DNA of 64,000 nt, from positions 1-64,000 of the forward strand of contig JBJLGL010000004.1 of NCBI GenBank assembly GCA_045564915.1, written 5' to 3'. How positions within the stretch are numbered: position 1 is the stretch's first letter; each line of letters opens with the position of its first letter. Source of the stretch: JAQWRV01 sp045564915 (GTDB lineage: Bacteria > Pseudomonadota > Alphaproteobacteria > Rhodospirillales > Rhodospirillaceae). Made by a program: the position numbers and the translations under genes. The notes under the pieces were generated by a model. The model was not told where the DNA came from, did not search any database, and saw nothing but the letters and a program-made list of their open reading frames with translations. This document shows positions 18,791-27,771 of the stretch, piece by piece.

Positions 18791-19372
18791 TTATTCATCT
18801 AGTTCAGATTCGTCGTTCGCATTGACAATCTGGTTGGCAATTTCATAGCCAAAGCCTGCGCGGCTGAAAGCTGCCATTTCTTTTTGGCGAACGTTTACTG
18901 AGCCTTCACCTAGGCGGAACGGCCCGAAATGACGTCTCTTAGCATAGGCTTTAGCTGCTATTTGGTCTGGTTTGCCAAGTGTAGTCTCAGCGTAGCTAAG
19001 CGCATTAGTAATTGCTCCGTTCTCGACCCCTTTGGAGGCTAGATAAGCCCTTACTTTGAACGATGATTGGCCGCGACGGACCATAGATATGGCTTTTCCA
19101 TCAGCATAGCGCTTGTCATCGACTATTCCAGAACGTACGAGCGCATCTATTATTTCCCCGATCCAGGCTTGCGCCTTGATCATATCAGTATCGTGGTGGC
19201 GAGCGGCATTTAGGGCGCGACGTCTAAGCACACGCTCAAGGTTCTGAACACTTGAGGCATAGCGTTCAAGGTGATGAAGGGCTATCTTGCGCAAACCATC
19301 CTTGGTGACCTTGCGCGGAGCCCTTTGGCTTAATGTCTTACCTTTTGTCTTAATCTTTGTATTGTTCATCAA
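18791..19372 (-). CDS. recX: RecX-family regulatory protein
   Basis: A 193-residue, Lys/Arg-rich alpha-helical protein. It carries the tandem three-helix repeats of RecX: YASSVQNLERVLRRRAL, then VRSGIVDDKRYADG..SMVRRGQSSFKVRAYLASKGV, which is the family's most conserved segment, and a third repeat ending KEMAAFSRAGFGYEIANQIV. RecX binds RecA filaments and limits recombinase activity in the cytoplasm. recA itself is not in the window. The gene is divergent from the ABC-2 permease, with 80 bases between the starts. Confidence 0.88.
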   Translation of the reverse strand: MMNNTKIKTKGKTLSQRAPRKVTKDGLRKIALHHLERYASSVQNLERVLRRRALNAARHHDTDMIKAQAWIGEIIDALVRSGIVDDKRYADGKAISMVRRGQSSFKVRAYLASKGVENGAITNALSYAETTLGKPDQIAAKAYAKRRHFGPFRLGEGSVNVRQKEMAAFSRAGFGYEIANQIVNANDESELDE

Positions 19373-19452
19373 ATGCCCGGTCTTTTCGGCGTTCTTGCAA
19401 ACCTATATCAGGCAGCCTAGACCACTGCTAGAGAATAGGTACGAGGTTACAT

Positions 19453-20268
19453 ATGACTGGATCTTTTCGAACGAAGGAATTCCTTATTCAGCCGCCGCGC
19501 AATGTTGGTTCAATCAATTGGCTTGGTATGTGGGAACTCTTTATGAGAGAAGTCCGCAGATTTACAAAGGTGGGCACTCAAACTGTTGTCGCTCCAATGG
19601 TAACAACTGTTTTATTTCTGGTGATCTTTACTATCGCTTTTGAGCGACCACCTGTCGCTGGCGTGCCTTTCAACGATTTCCTAGTACCTGGACTGATTAT
19701 GATGTCGATCGTCCAGAACGCCTTCGCAAATACATCTTCATCAATTATGGTGGCAAAGGTTCAAGGTAATATTGTTGATGTCCTTATGCCGCCCCTTAGC
19801 GCAGTAGAATTGACGATCGCTTGGACTATGGGTTCTGTTAGCCGGGGATTCCTGGTTGGTGTTTCGGCGGCTATCGCTATGTCATTTTTTGCGGACATGC
19901 ATTTGCACAATGTCTTTTTTGTTGTTTATCACGCGCTTATGGGGGCAGTGTTTATGGCGAATGCAGGGATTATATGTGCCATATGGGCTGAGAAGTTTGA
20001 TCATTTGGCGGCGGTAACAAACTTTGTCATTACACCACTGACGTTTCTATCGGGCACCTTTTATACAATCGATCGCTTGCCAGAGGGCCTACGTTTTATT
20101 TGCAACTATAACCCATTCTTCTACGTTATTGATGGTTTTCGCTACGGATTTCTTGGTCAAGACTCGACCCAGCCTTTGGTCGGTTTGGTGGTGACAGGAC
20201 TGGCTGCCGTAGTTTCTCTTATCATGAGCTATTTCCTGCTACGCAGCGGATATAAGCTTAAAGCTTAG
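19453..20268 (+). CDS. ABC-2 type transporter permease
   Basis: A 271-residue membrane protein with six hydrophobic segments and the ABC-2 signature region (FNDFLVPGLIMMSIVQNAF ... LSGTFYTIDRLPEGLRFICNYNPFFYVIDGFRYG), like YadH/NodJ-type permeases. A GAGG site five bases before the ATG supports the start. The ATP-binding partner is not adjacent, so it must be encoded elsewhere. The position between recX and argD-argF matches a gene order I associate with Rhodospirillales. The cargo is unknown; related permeases export polysaccharides or lipids. Confidence 0.9.
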   Translation: MTGSFRTKEFLIQPPRNVGSINWLGMWELFMREVRRFTKVGTQTVVAPMVTTVLFLVIFTIAFERPPVAGVPFNDFLVPGLIMMSIVQNAFANTSSSIMVAKVQGNIVDVLMPPLSAVELTIAWTMGSVSRGFLVGVSAAIAMSFFADMHLHNVFFVVYHALMGAVFMANAGIICAIWAEKFDHLAAVTNFVITPLTFLSGTFYTIDRLPEGLRFICNYNPFFYVIDGFRYGFLGQDSTQPLVGLVVTGLAAVVSLIMSYFLLRSGYKLKA

Positions 20269-20293
20269 GCGGAATAGTATAAGTAACGTACAA

Positions 20294-20321
20294 TTGACAT
20301 GTAAGGCTGTCGGGGGATAAT
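20294..20321 (+). promoter_or_regulatory. Sigma70-like promoter for argD-argF
   Basis: A perfect TTGACA (20294-20299) is followed after 16 bases by GATAAT (20316-20321). It lies in the gap between the ABC permease stop and argD and points at argD. It implies a leader of roughly 135 bases before the argD ATG at 20465; a short CCAGA/TCTGG hairpin is visible in it. No ArgR-box-like palindrome was recognised. Confidence 0.5.
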
Positions 20322-20464
20322 AATCCAGAGAAGTTTCTGGGCGACCCTTCAGCTGCCCTTACGTTTATGAGTCACTTTGTAATTTACGAATGTCTTTGAC
20401 CCCGCGGACGGGACCGTACGCGGGGCGCTCTGTTTCAAGGTCACCAGGTATTGAGGACCCAGGT

Positions 20465-21640
20465 ATGTCTATCCAATCCATTATGCCCACATACGCTCGC
20501 ACAGACCTTATTTTTGAGCGTGGAGAAGGTTCCTGGTTAGTCGCTAACGACGGCCGACGCTTTCTTGATTTTAACAGTGGAATTGCTGTTAATGCTCTGG
20601 GGCACGCTCATCCGCACCTTGTAGAGGCGTTAAAAGCACAAACAGAAAGATTCTGGCACTGTTCAAATTTATACCGGATTCAGGGTCAGGAGATCCTAGC
20701 AGAAAGACTCGTGGAGTCTTCCTTTGCCAATATGGCATTCTTTTGTAATTCAGGTGCTGAGGCCCTGGAGTGTGCGATCAAAATGGCCCGGCGCTATCAC
20801 CAAGCTGATGGCAGGCGAGAAAAATATCGCATTATTACTGCTGACAATGCTTTTCATGGTAGAACCCTGGCCACAATTTCTGCTGGCGGACAGGCTAAGC
20901 ATCGCGAGGGTTTTAGACCGATTGTCGATACTTTTGATCATGTGCCATTTGGCGATCTAAATGAAGCACGTAAGGCGGTGCAAGAAGACACTGCTGCAAT
21001 TCTGATTGAGCCTGTGCAAGGTGAGGGTGGTATATTCGTCGCTACGGATGATTACCTTAGAGGTCTTCGTGCCTTAGCTAATGAGTTTGGCCTGCTTTTG
21101 ATCTTTGATGAAGTACAGTGTGGTATGGGCCGTACCGGCGATCTTTTCGCATATCAAGCTTCGGGTATAGTCCCAGACATCATGACACTGGCCAAGTCAT
21201 TGGGGGGAGGCTTTCCCGTTGGTGCCTGTTTGGCGACAGCCAAGGCTGCGGAGCACATGGTTGCAGGAACTCATGGGTCAACTTTTGGCGGAAATCCTCT
21301 GGCGATGGCTGCAGCGAATGCTGTTCTAGATATCATTCTTGAGGATGGTTTTTTGGACCAAGTCTCTGCTACCTCTGCTCTACTCAGAAAAGGACTTGAC
21401 GAGGTTGTTGCTGAGCACACATCTGTTTTTGAGGGCGTACGTGGGCGCGGGTTAATGATCGGCCTGAAATGCAAGGTTCCTAACTCTGACCTGGTAAATG
21501 CACTTCTAGATGAGGGGCTTCTAACAGTTGTAGCTGGTGATAATGTGATACGCCTTCTTCCACCGTTGACAGTAACATCAGAAGAGATCAGCTTAGCGAT
21601 AGAGAAACTTAGTATAGCATCTGCGGCAATGGTAGGTTGA
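20465..21640 (+). CDS. argD: Acetylornithine/N-succinyldiaminopimelate aminotransferase
   Basis: A class III PLP aminotransferase that converts N-acetylglutamate semialdehyde to N-acetylornithine in arginine synthesis; many also serve lysine synthesis. Motifs: CNSGAEALE (about 94-102), [12 protein letters not shown] (about 214-225, PLP-binding Asp215), and the PLP lysine in [11 protein letters not shown] (K244). The frame is open from 20390, but homologues begin near [14 protein letters not shown], so the ATG at 20465 is chosen (391 aa), with GAGG about ten bases upstream. One base separates its stop from the argF start, so the pair is an operon. Confidence 0.95.
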   Translation: MSIQSIMPTYARTDLIFERGEGSWLVANDGRRFLDFNSGIAVNALGHAHPHLVEALKAQTERFWHCSNLYRIQGQEILAERLVESSFANMAFFCNSGAEALECAIKMARRYHQADGRREKYRIITADNAFHGRTLATISAGGQAKHREGFRPIVDTFDHVPFGDLNEARKAVQEDTAAILIEPVQGEGGIFVATDDYLRGLRALANEFGLLLIFDEVQCGMGRTGDLFAYQASGIVPDIMTLAKSLGGGFPVGACLATAKAAEHMVAGTHGSTFGGNPLAMAAANAVLDIILEDGFLDQVSATSALLRKGLDEVVAEHTSVFEGVRGRGLMIGLKCKVPNSDLVNALLDEGLLTVVAGDNVIRLLPPLTVTSEEISLAIEKLSIASAAMVG

Positions 21641-21641
21641 T

Positions 21642-22544
21642 ATGCTGACATCTCCCAAACATTTCTTAGATCTAGACGCCTTTGAAAAAAGTGAATTGCG
21701 GCACATTCTCGACGTTGCGTCTTCCATAAAATCTGGAGCGTTGAGTGGAGCAATGCTTAGAGGCAAGACAATGGCGATGATCTTTGAAAAACCATCAACT
21801 CGGACACGTGTCTCATTTGAAATCGGAATGCGACAATTGGGTGGGGATGTAGTCGTACTATCAACGAATGATTCGCAATTAGGCCAAGGGGAGTCAGTTT
21901 CAGATACGGCGCGTGTTCTATCGCGTTTTGTCGACGCTATTATGGTGCGGACGGATGAGCCCCGGAAGCTAATGGAGTTGGCAGAGTTTGCATCGGTTCC
22001 AGTAATCAATGGGTTAACTGATAGAACCCATCCTTGTCAGATCATGGCCGACATTATGACCTTTGAGGAGCACCGTGGCTCTATTGCCGGTAAAACTATT
22101 GCCTGGATAGGTGATGGAAACAATGTAGCTAATACTTTTATTCAGGCAGCAGTGCAGTTTGATTTTAGTCTGCGGGTGGCATGCCCTGATACTCTTCGGC
22201 CAGACCCAACTATTCTCAACTGGGCTATTGAATCCGCGGCCGATGTAAAGATTACAGATGATGCTAAGGAGGCCGTAGAAGAGGCCGACTGTGTTGTTAC
22301 TGATACCTGGGTGTCTATGCATGATGAAAGAGGGGATCGTATTAAGCTCTTGACGCCCTATCGCGTCACTGAGGCTCTAATGAGCTGCGCTGCAGACAAT
22401 GCACTTTTTATGCATTGTCTTCCCGCACACAGGGGGGAAGAGGTTGTGGATGCAGTTATAGATGGGCCTTGGTCGGTTGTTTGGGACGAGGCGGAGAACC
22501 GTCTTCATGCGCAGAAGGGCATCCTTTTTTGGAGCTTGGGGTAA
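21642..22544 (+). CDS. argF: Ornithine carbamoyltransferase
   Basis: A cytoplasmic transcarbamylase that makes citrulline from ornithine and carbamoyl phosphate. Its 300 residues are the normal length. The carbamoyl-phosphate loop STRTR is at 52-56, HPCQ follows near residue 127, and the ornithine-binding MHCLPAHRG segment is near residue 262. It is immediately downstream of argD. In many Rhodospirillales the Hsp33 gene follows; here the next 284 bases hold no recognisable gene and trkH comes in on the other strand. Confidence 0.97.
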   Translation: MLTSPKHFLDLDAFEKSELRHILDVASSIKSGALSGAMLRGKTMAMIFEKPSTRTRVSFEIGMRQLGGDVVVLSTNDSQLGQGESVSDTARVLSRFVDAIMVRTDEPRKLMELAEFASVPVINGLTDRTHPCQIMADIMTFEEHRGSIAGKTIAWIGDGNNVANTFIQAAVQFDFSLRVACPDTLRPDPTILNWAIESAADVKITDDAKEAVEEADCVVTDTWVSMHDERGDRIKLLTPYRVTEALMSCAADNALFMHCLPAHRGEEVVDAVIDGPWSVVWDEAENRLHAQKGILFWSLG

Positions 22545-22828
22545 TTAGCCTTGTTGGCTCGCCCAAACACCGCTTTTGCCAGCTATTTTTTACACCTTAA
22601 TATAATAGTTACGTCTTAATTAATTTGGTTTATTAGCTATCACAGTGAGTGGAAAATTTCTTCTCGATGTTGGTTATGACCACGTAGACCAAAGCCTGGA
22701 CTATGGAGGAAGTTGTTGATGGGGCTATTCTTGTTCGAGATAGTAGGTGAGTTGGCATGGGTGAAGGACAAGAAAATACCTACTGACACACACAGTAATT
22801 TATTATGTTCTATGTGCTCTGAGACCCA

Positions 22829-24283
22829 TTAGCCCCGCCAGAAACTCGGAAGAATAAGAACTAGAACTGTCAACAACTCAAGGCGCCCAAGCAGCATTCC
22901 CATAGATAAGAGCCACTTTGCTGTATCAGGGAGCAGCGCAAATGTTCCTGTGGGCCCAATAATTGGCCCTAACCCAGGCCCCACATTCGAGACGGCACTT
23001 GCTGCTCCAGATAAAGCCGTAACGAAATCAAGCCCCAGGGCGGCTAAGGCGATGGCAAGAAGACAGACCGTCAGTGCGTACATGTAAAAGAAAGCCATCA
23101 CCGAAGTTGCCACAGCATTGTCAATAGGCCGTCCGCTGAAGTGTGGAATAAATACACCGTTTGGCTGCAATAGTTTTTGGATTTGCACACGGGCTACTTG
23201 GAACAGTACTTGGAATCTAAAAATCTTGATACCGCAGGTTGTTGAACCTGCACAGCCACCAACAAACATCAACATAAAAATTATAACAATAACGAATCCG
23301 CCCCAAAGACTAAAATCAGCTGTAGCATACCCTGTGCCGGTTATAATTGACACCGTATTGAATGCTGCATATCGGAAGGCTGATAGAAGGGGATAGATAT
23401 CATAAAAGGTTAAATAGGCGGTGATGACAAACACAAAAAATAAAACTGCGCTAATGAACCATCTTACTTGACTATCTTGCCAGATAGCTGCCGGTCTACC
23501 GTAAAGGAACTGTACATAAAGAAGGAATGGTATTCCCCCAATGAGCATTCCTATAGTGGTAATCCAATCGATTAATGCGCTATCGAAATAACCAATAGAA
23601 GAGTTGTGGCTAGAGTAGCCACCTGTTGCGATAGTTGTCATGGCATGGACAGCGGCATCCAAGGTAGTCATGCCAGCAAACCAGAATAGGCCTGCCCACA
23701 TTGCAGTGAGTCCGGTGTATACGATTATGAGCGCGCCCGCGAGTTGATTGGCTTTAGGCAAAACTTTTTCTTGTGCTTCAAAACCTTCTACTTTGAACAT
23801 CTGCATGCCACCTACTTTGAGCATCGGTAGCACTGTCAAAGCCATAATAATGATACCCAGACCACCCAGCCACTGAAGAATACTACGCCAAATGAGTAGG
23901 CCTGGAGGGGCACTGTCTAGGTTCGTAATAATTGTAGCGCCTGTCGTAGTTATGCCTGACATGGCTTCAAAAAAGGCATCAGTAAAAGATAGTTGTAGGG
24001 CTGAAATCATAAAGGGAATGGATGCAAAAGCAGGCAGAACGATCCAGGCTAATGATGTCAACAAAAAGGTTTGTCTGAGTGTTAGGGTGACAACGCCGGT
24101 CCGAGCAGTCATAAACATGGCTGTCCCAACGAAAGCCGTAAAACCTGAGGCAATAGCAAAGGCTGCCCAATCAGCATTCCCTGCACTGAGATCCACTACC
24201 GAAGGTATGACCATTCCACCGGCTAGAATGATCAGCAATAAGCCAATGACCAAAAACACGGGCCTAAAGTCGATTACGATCAT
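22829..24283 (-). CDS. trkH: Trk potassium uptake membrane subunit
   Basis: The K+ translocating subunit of the Trk system, 484 residues with about ten hydrophobic segments arranged as four M-P-M repeats. Filter loops are visible: SGITTTGATI, MTTIATGGYSS, SIITGTGYATAD and SAVSNVGPGLGP, each with the central glycine. The NAD-binding TrkA regulator is not next to it. It converges with argF and appears to be monocistronic. Confidence 0.94.
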   Translation of the reverse strand: MIVIDFRPVFLVIGLLLIILAGGMVIPSVVDLSAGNADWAAFAIASGFTAFVGTAMFMTARTGVVTLTLRQTFLLTSLAWIVLPAFASIPFMISALQLSFTDAFFEAMSGITTTGATIITNLDSAPPGLLIWRSILQWLGGLGIIIMALTVLPMLKVGGMQMFKVEGFEAQEKVLPKANQLAGALIIVYTGLTAMWAGLFWFAGMTTLDAAVHAMTTIATGGYSSHNSSIGYFDSALIDWITTIGMLIGGIPFLLYVQFLYGRPAAIWQDSQVRWFISAVLFFVFVITAYLTFYDIYPLLSAFRYAAFNTVSIITGTGYATADFSLWGGFVIVIIFMLMFVGGCAGSTTCGIKIFRFQVLFQVARVQIQKLLQPNGVFIPHFSGRPIDNAVATSVMAFFYMYALTVCLLAIALAALGLDFVTALSGAASAVSNVGPGLGPIIGPTGTFALLPDTAKWLLSMGMLLGRLELLTVLVLILPSFWRG

Positions 24284-24414
24284 ATCGTAGGTATCGCTTC
24301 GCTTATTAGATTTGCAGCAGATTCATTCCGCCACGACAGGACCAAAGCATAGACGAGTAAGGCCTCGCCTGGAAGCACTCCTTCAGGCGCGCAAACTGTA
24401 TTTATATTGACAAA

Positions 24415-25053
24415 TTAGCTCTTGCCAATAAAGGCAAGAAACTCTCGCCGCGTAGAAGGGTCGTCTCTAAAGGCACCAAGCATTGTACTTGTCACCATGG
24501 TTACGTCGGGTCTGTGTACCCCGCGTGTACTCATACACTCGTGATTACCCTCTACCACTACGGCAACACCTTTTGGGGTTAGGATCCTATCAATAGTATT
24601 AGCAATCTGTGCGGTCATTTTTTCCTGAATTTGCAACCGCTTAGCGTAAGCTTCAACAACCCGAGCAAGCTTTGAAATACCAACAACTCTATTATCTGGC
24701 AGATAGGCGACGTGGGCTTTGCCAATAATTGGCACCATGTGGTGTTCGCAATGAGATTCATAGTCAATGTCGCGTAAAACGACCATTTCATCATAGCCTT
24801 CGGTTTCTTCAAACGTAGTACGAAGTATGGCTTCTGGGTCTTGCCAGTACCCGGCAAAAAACTCTTCGTATGCTCTAGCTACTCGGTCTGGTGTATCCAA
24901 CAAACCTTCTCTATCGGGGTCATCACCAGCCCACCGGATCAAAGTACGCACAGCGTGTTCAGCCTCTTTACGAGAAGGCCGAGTCGATACAGTGACACCT
25001 TCGCGGTGATCTCGGGCAATAATGCTTGTTTCACGTGGAAGAACACTTTTCAT
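24415..25053 (-). CDS. folE: GTP cyclohydrolase I
   Basis: This enzyme converts GTP to 7,8-dihydroneopterin triphosphate, the first step of folate biosynthesis. The 212-residue length is normal. The zinc ligands are present as C102 and H105 in [10 protein letters not shown] and C173 in [11 protein letters not shown]. The [23 protein letters not shown] helix region is intact. It is likely monocistronic; the apaG gene upstream is separated by 93 bases. Confidence 0.96.
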   Translation of the reverse strand: MKSVLPRETSIIARDHREGVTVSTRPSRKEAEHAVRTLIRWAGDDPDREGLLDTPDRVARAYEEFFAGYWQDPEAILRTTFEETEGYDEMVVLRDIDYESHCEHHMVPIIGKAHVAYLPDNRVVGISKLARVVEAYAKRLQIQEKMTAQIANTIDRILTPKGVAVVVEGNHECMSTRGVHRPDVTMVTSTMLGAFRDDPSTRREFLAFIGKS

Positions 25054-25146
25054 GGCGGTCGCTTTCGGTTATTGCTGCATTGTTCTAGAGCTTTTTATGT
25101 TACCACTACGTTTTTACGGGCCCATGGGGCATTCGGATCAACCCTC

Positions 25147-25539
25147 TTAGTTTACGGAGGCATAATCGTAGGGGCTATCCAGAGACAGTGCTGGTATTTC
25201 AACCTCAAACCGAACACCTTCTTCGCTTTCCATTTCATATGAGCCCACCATGATCCCAGACGGCGTAGATAAGGGCGTCCCGCTGGTGTATTCATATACA
25301 TCTCCTGGTCTCAGTGTGGGCTGTTCCCCGACGACTCCAGGCCCTTTTACTTCTTGTTGGCGGCCCATTTTGTCAGTGATACGCCAATGCCGGTTTATTA
25401 GCCGAACGGTATTTTGCCCCCCGTTCTCGATACATACTTTGTAAGCCCAGACGTAATGCTCCTCGTCGGGAGAAGACTGTTCATCGAGATAGAATGGTTG
25501 AACAGTCACCGTAATTGCTTTGGTCGTTTTTTCATACAT
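25147..25539 (-). CDS. apaG: ApaG domain protein
   Basis: A 130-residue single-domain protein of the ApaG family (fibronectin III-like fold), historically linked to Co2+/Mg2+ resistance. Typical segments are VWAYKVCIEN, RHWRITDKMGRQQEVKGPGVVGEQP and GTPLSTPSGIMVGSYEMES, followed by FEVEIPALSLDSP at the C-terminus. It lies between folE and metZ on the same strand; adjacency of apaG and metZ is common in alphaproteobacteria. The biochemical role remains poorly defined. Confidence 0.95.
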   Translation of the reverse strand: MYEKTTKAITVTVQPFYLDEQSSPDEEHYVWAYKVCIENGGQNTVRLINRHWRITDKMGRQQEVKGPGVVGEQPTLRPGDVYEYTSGTPLSTPSGIMVGSYEMESEEGVRFEVEIPALSLDSPYDYASVN

Positions 25540-25619
25540 AGTTCAAATGCCACTAAATTGATACCAGCGTTGTGTACCTTGAATATCCATACATTACTGG
25601 CGGTGATGCAAATTAATCT

Positions 25620-26813
25620 CTATTCAGCCAATGCTTGTTCAATATCTTCAATAATATCAGTCACAGATTCCAACCCAATAGAAAGCCTCACAAACCCAGG
25701 CGTGATCCCCAGAAGTCTCTTTTCTTCATCGGCCAAACGGTGGTGAGTTGTAGTTGCTGGATGGCAGGCTAGGCTTTTTGCATCTCCAAGATTATTTGAG
25801 ATATCAATTATTCTTAGAGCATTCAAGAACCGGAATGCTTGTTCTTTACCATTAACTAGCTCAAAGGCTACGACAGATCCACCGCGCGCCATTTGCCGCA
25901 TAGCAAGTTTATGCTGAGGATGTGAATCTAATTCAGGATATAAAAGGCGGGAGATTCCCTCGCAGTCCTTTAGACGTTCTGCGACGTAGCGTGCATTTGA
26001 ACAATGGCGGTCAACGCGCAGTGATAACGTTTCGAGCCCTTTTAGGAGGACCCAAGCGTTAAAGGGGCTTAAGGATGGGCCCGTATGCCTAATAAAAGGC
26101 GTCACAATATCGCTTATAAACTCTGTTGTTCCAAGGACTGCACCACCAAGACAACGTCCCTGTCCGTCAATATGTTTGGTGGCAGAGTACACGACGACGT
26201 CCGCGCCTAATTCAAGGGGTTTCTGTAAAATAGGAGTAGCGAATACATTATCAACGACCACTCTTGCACCAGCTTCGTGCGCTAGATCACAAACTGCTGC
26301 AAGGTCTATTATCTCTAGACCAGGATTTGACGGCGACTCTAGAAAAACGGCATTCGCTGGCTTAGATAATGCCTCTTTCCACTCAGACATATCAGTTCCA
26401 TCCACCAACACGGTTTCAATACCAAAGCGCGGCAATAGTTCTGAGCAAATGTAATGGCATGATCCAAAAAGCGCGCGCGAGGCTACAAGCCGGTCTCCTG
26501 CATTTAAGCCACTTGCCAATGCAGCAAAAACTGCGGCCATACCGCTTGCCATTGCGCGGCAATCCTCCGCACCCTCCAAGAGGGCTAGTCGCCTTTCAAA
26601 CATTGCTACTGTTGGATTACCAAACCGTGAATATAAATAACGGTCTATTTCTTCTTTGAATGCACTTTCTGCTTCTTCTGCGGACTTATATACATAGCCG
26701 GAGCTAAGAAAAATAGCTTCGTTAGTCTCATCAAAATGGCTTCTCTCAGTGGCACCACGGACGGCTCGTGTTTCTTCGCACCAACCCCTCTGGCGTTCAA
26801 AATCGGTGGTCAT
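25620..26813 (-). CDS. metZ: O-succinylhomoserine sulfhydrylase
   Basis: A Cys/Met-metabolism PLP enzyme that makes homocysteine directly from O-succinylhomoserine and sulfide. The PLP lysine is K213 in YSATKHIDGQGRC; YSRFGNPT and the ESPSNPGLEI segment are intact. The frame opens with a TTG at 26834, but the ATG at 26813 is chosen because it has AAAGGA about seven bases upstream and begins the typical MTTDFERQR N-terminus (397 aa). A SAM-II riboswitch and an intrinsic terminator lie in the leader just upstream, so expression should fall when S-adenosylmethionine is plentiful. Confidence 0.95.
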   Translation of the reverse strand: MTTDFERQRGWCEETRAVRGATERSHFDETNEAIFLSSGYVYKSAEEAESAFKEEIDRYLYSRFGNPTVAMFERRLALLEGAEDCRAMASGMAAVFAALASGLNAGDRLVASRALFGSCHYICSELLPRFGIETVLVDGTDMSEWKEALSKPANAVFLESPSNPGLEIIDLAAVCDLAHEAGARVVVDNVFATPILQKPLELGADVVVYSATKHIDGQGRCLGGAVLGTTEFISDIVTPFIRHTGPSLSPFNAWVLLKGLETLSLRVDRHCSNARYVAERLKDCEGISRLLYPELDSHPQHKLAMRQMARGGSVVAFELVNGKEQAFRFLNALRIIDISNNLGDAKSLACHPATTTHHRLADEEKRLLGITPGFVRLSIGLESVTDIIEDIEQALAE

Positions 26814-26832
26814 CAATTTTTCCTTTGGCAAC

Positions 26833-26860
26833 AAAAAACCCCCGACCGGTTAGGCGGGGG
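26833..26860 (-). terminator. Intrinsic terminator in the metZ leader
   Basis: On the minus strand the six-base GC stem CCCCCG / CGGGGG (26855-26860 and 26839-26844) with a ten-base loop is followed by six T (26833-26838). It lies between the SAM-II aptamer and the metZ start, so it probably acts as the riboswitch expression platform rather than as the end of another gene. Confidence 0.75.
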
Positions 26861-26870
26861 CTATGCCCTC

Positions 26871-26922
26871 GACCTTTTAGCGAGTGTTTAACGTGGCCGC
26901 AATCCGGTCTCCAAATTCCCAC
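26871..26922 (-). ncRNA. SAM-II riboswitch aptamer upstream of metZ
   Basis: On the minus strand the conserved core CCACGTTAAACA followed by CGCTAAAAGG is present. It can form the H-type pseudoknot of SAM-II: P1 from GTGG (26919-26922) with CCAC (26893-26896), and P2 from GACC (26906-26909) in the loop with GGTC (26871-26874) at the 3' end. SAM-II elements are known upstream of metA, metX and metZ in alphaproteobacteria. The intrinsic terminator starts about ten bases downstream. Confidence 0.85.
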
Positions 26923-27108
26923 AGATATATCAGTTAGACTGATTCTTTTAAACGGTCAAGGATGTCTGTAAAAGGTGATCAGGAGCCATTTGTTGTGGGT
27001 AAGGTGGTTTCTGTTTGTAATACGGTTGCTGCTTAGCTAGAAACCTGGATTAATAACGGCTTTATTACGAATATAAGCTATCCAATTCACTTATTATGGA
27101 ATTTGATA

Positions 27109-27771
27109 ATGAATAAATCCCCACTTGAACAAGCGATCAGTTTGCACCAAGAAGGTAATCTTGAAGAGGCTGAGCAGGCCTACCTTAATGTCATTGTTGA
27201 CGAGCCAGAGAATGCTGAGGCATTTAAGTTACTTGGTGTTATGGCTTGTCAGAAAGGTGATTTAGAGGAGGGCTTGACTTATCTTGAGGCGGCAATTCAG
27301 GCCAGCCCAGAGGAGTCAGAATATCATTTGGCTCTGGGTCGCGCTAAGTTTGATTCCGGTGATCATGAGGGTGGTATCAATTCTGTTCTCCAGGCTGGTG
27401 AAAAAGACCCTGGACGATCCGATGTCTTTGCAACACTTGGCTATTTCTTTCAGCGGGTTCAGGATTTCCCTCAATCTCAAAGTGCATATGAACGGGCGGT
27501 TGTGATCGAACCGGAAAATATAGGATTCCGTGTTGGAGCTGGTTTAAGCGCCTTTTTCGCTGGCGAGGCCGATACTGCGCAACAGTACTTGAGTAAAGCT
27601 TACGAGTCAGACAATTCAATACATCAAGCGTGCTATGGATTAGCTTTATTAAACGCGGATGCTGGGGATAAGGTTTCGGCACTTAGTTTTGTTGCTAAAG
27701 CCTTGTTGGCAGATCCAGGAAACGATGAATATCAGCGGCTACAAAAACAACTTGAAGGTGAGACAGCTTAA
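27109..27771 (+). CDS. TPR-only protein
   Basis: A cytoplasmic protein (220 aa) composed of about six tetratricopeptide repeats, with no signal peptide and no glycosyltransferase domain. The N-terminus (LEQAISLHQEGNLEEAEQAY) closely resembles the start of the TPR region of the TPR-glycosyltransferase proteins in this window. The ATG at 27109 is preferred to a TTG at 27103. It is tail-to-tail with the next gene, overlapping by four bases at the stops. It may be a partner or scaffold for the TPR-GT family, or a remnant of one that lost its catalytic half; sequence alone does not decide. Confidence 0.8.
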   Translation: MNKSPLEQAISLHQEGNLEEAEQAYLNVIVDEPENAEAFKLLGVMACQKGDLEEGLTYLEAAIQASPEESEYHLALGRAKFDSGDHEGGINSVLQAGEKDPGRSDVFATLGYFFQRVQDFPQSQSAYERAVVIEPENIGFRVGAGLSAFFAGEADTAQQYLSKAYESDNSIHQACYGLALLNADAGDKVSALSFVAKALLADPGNDEYQRLQKQLEGETA

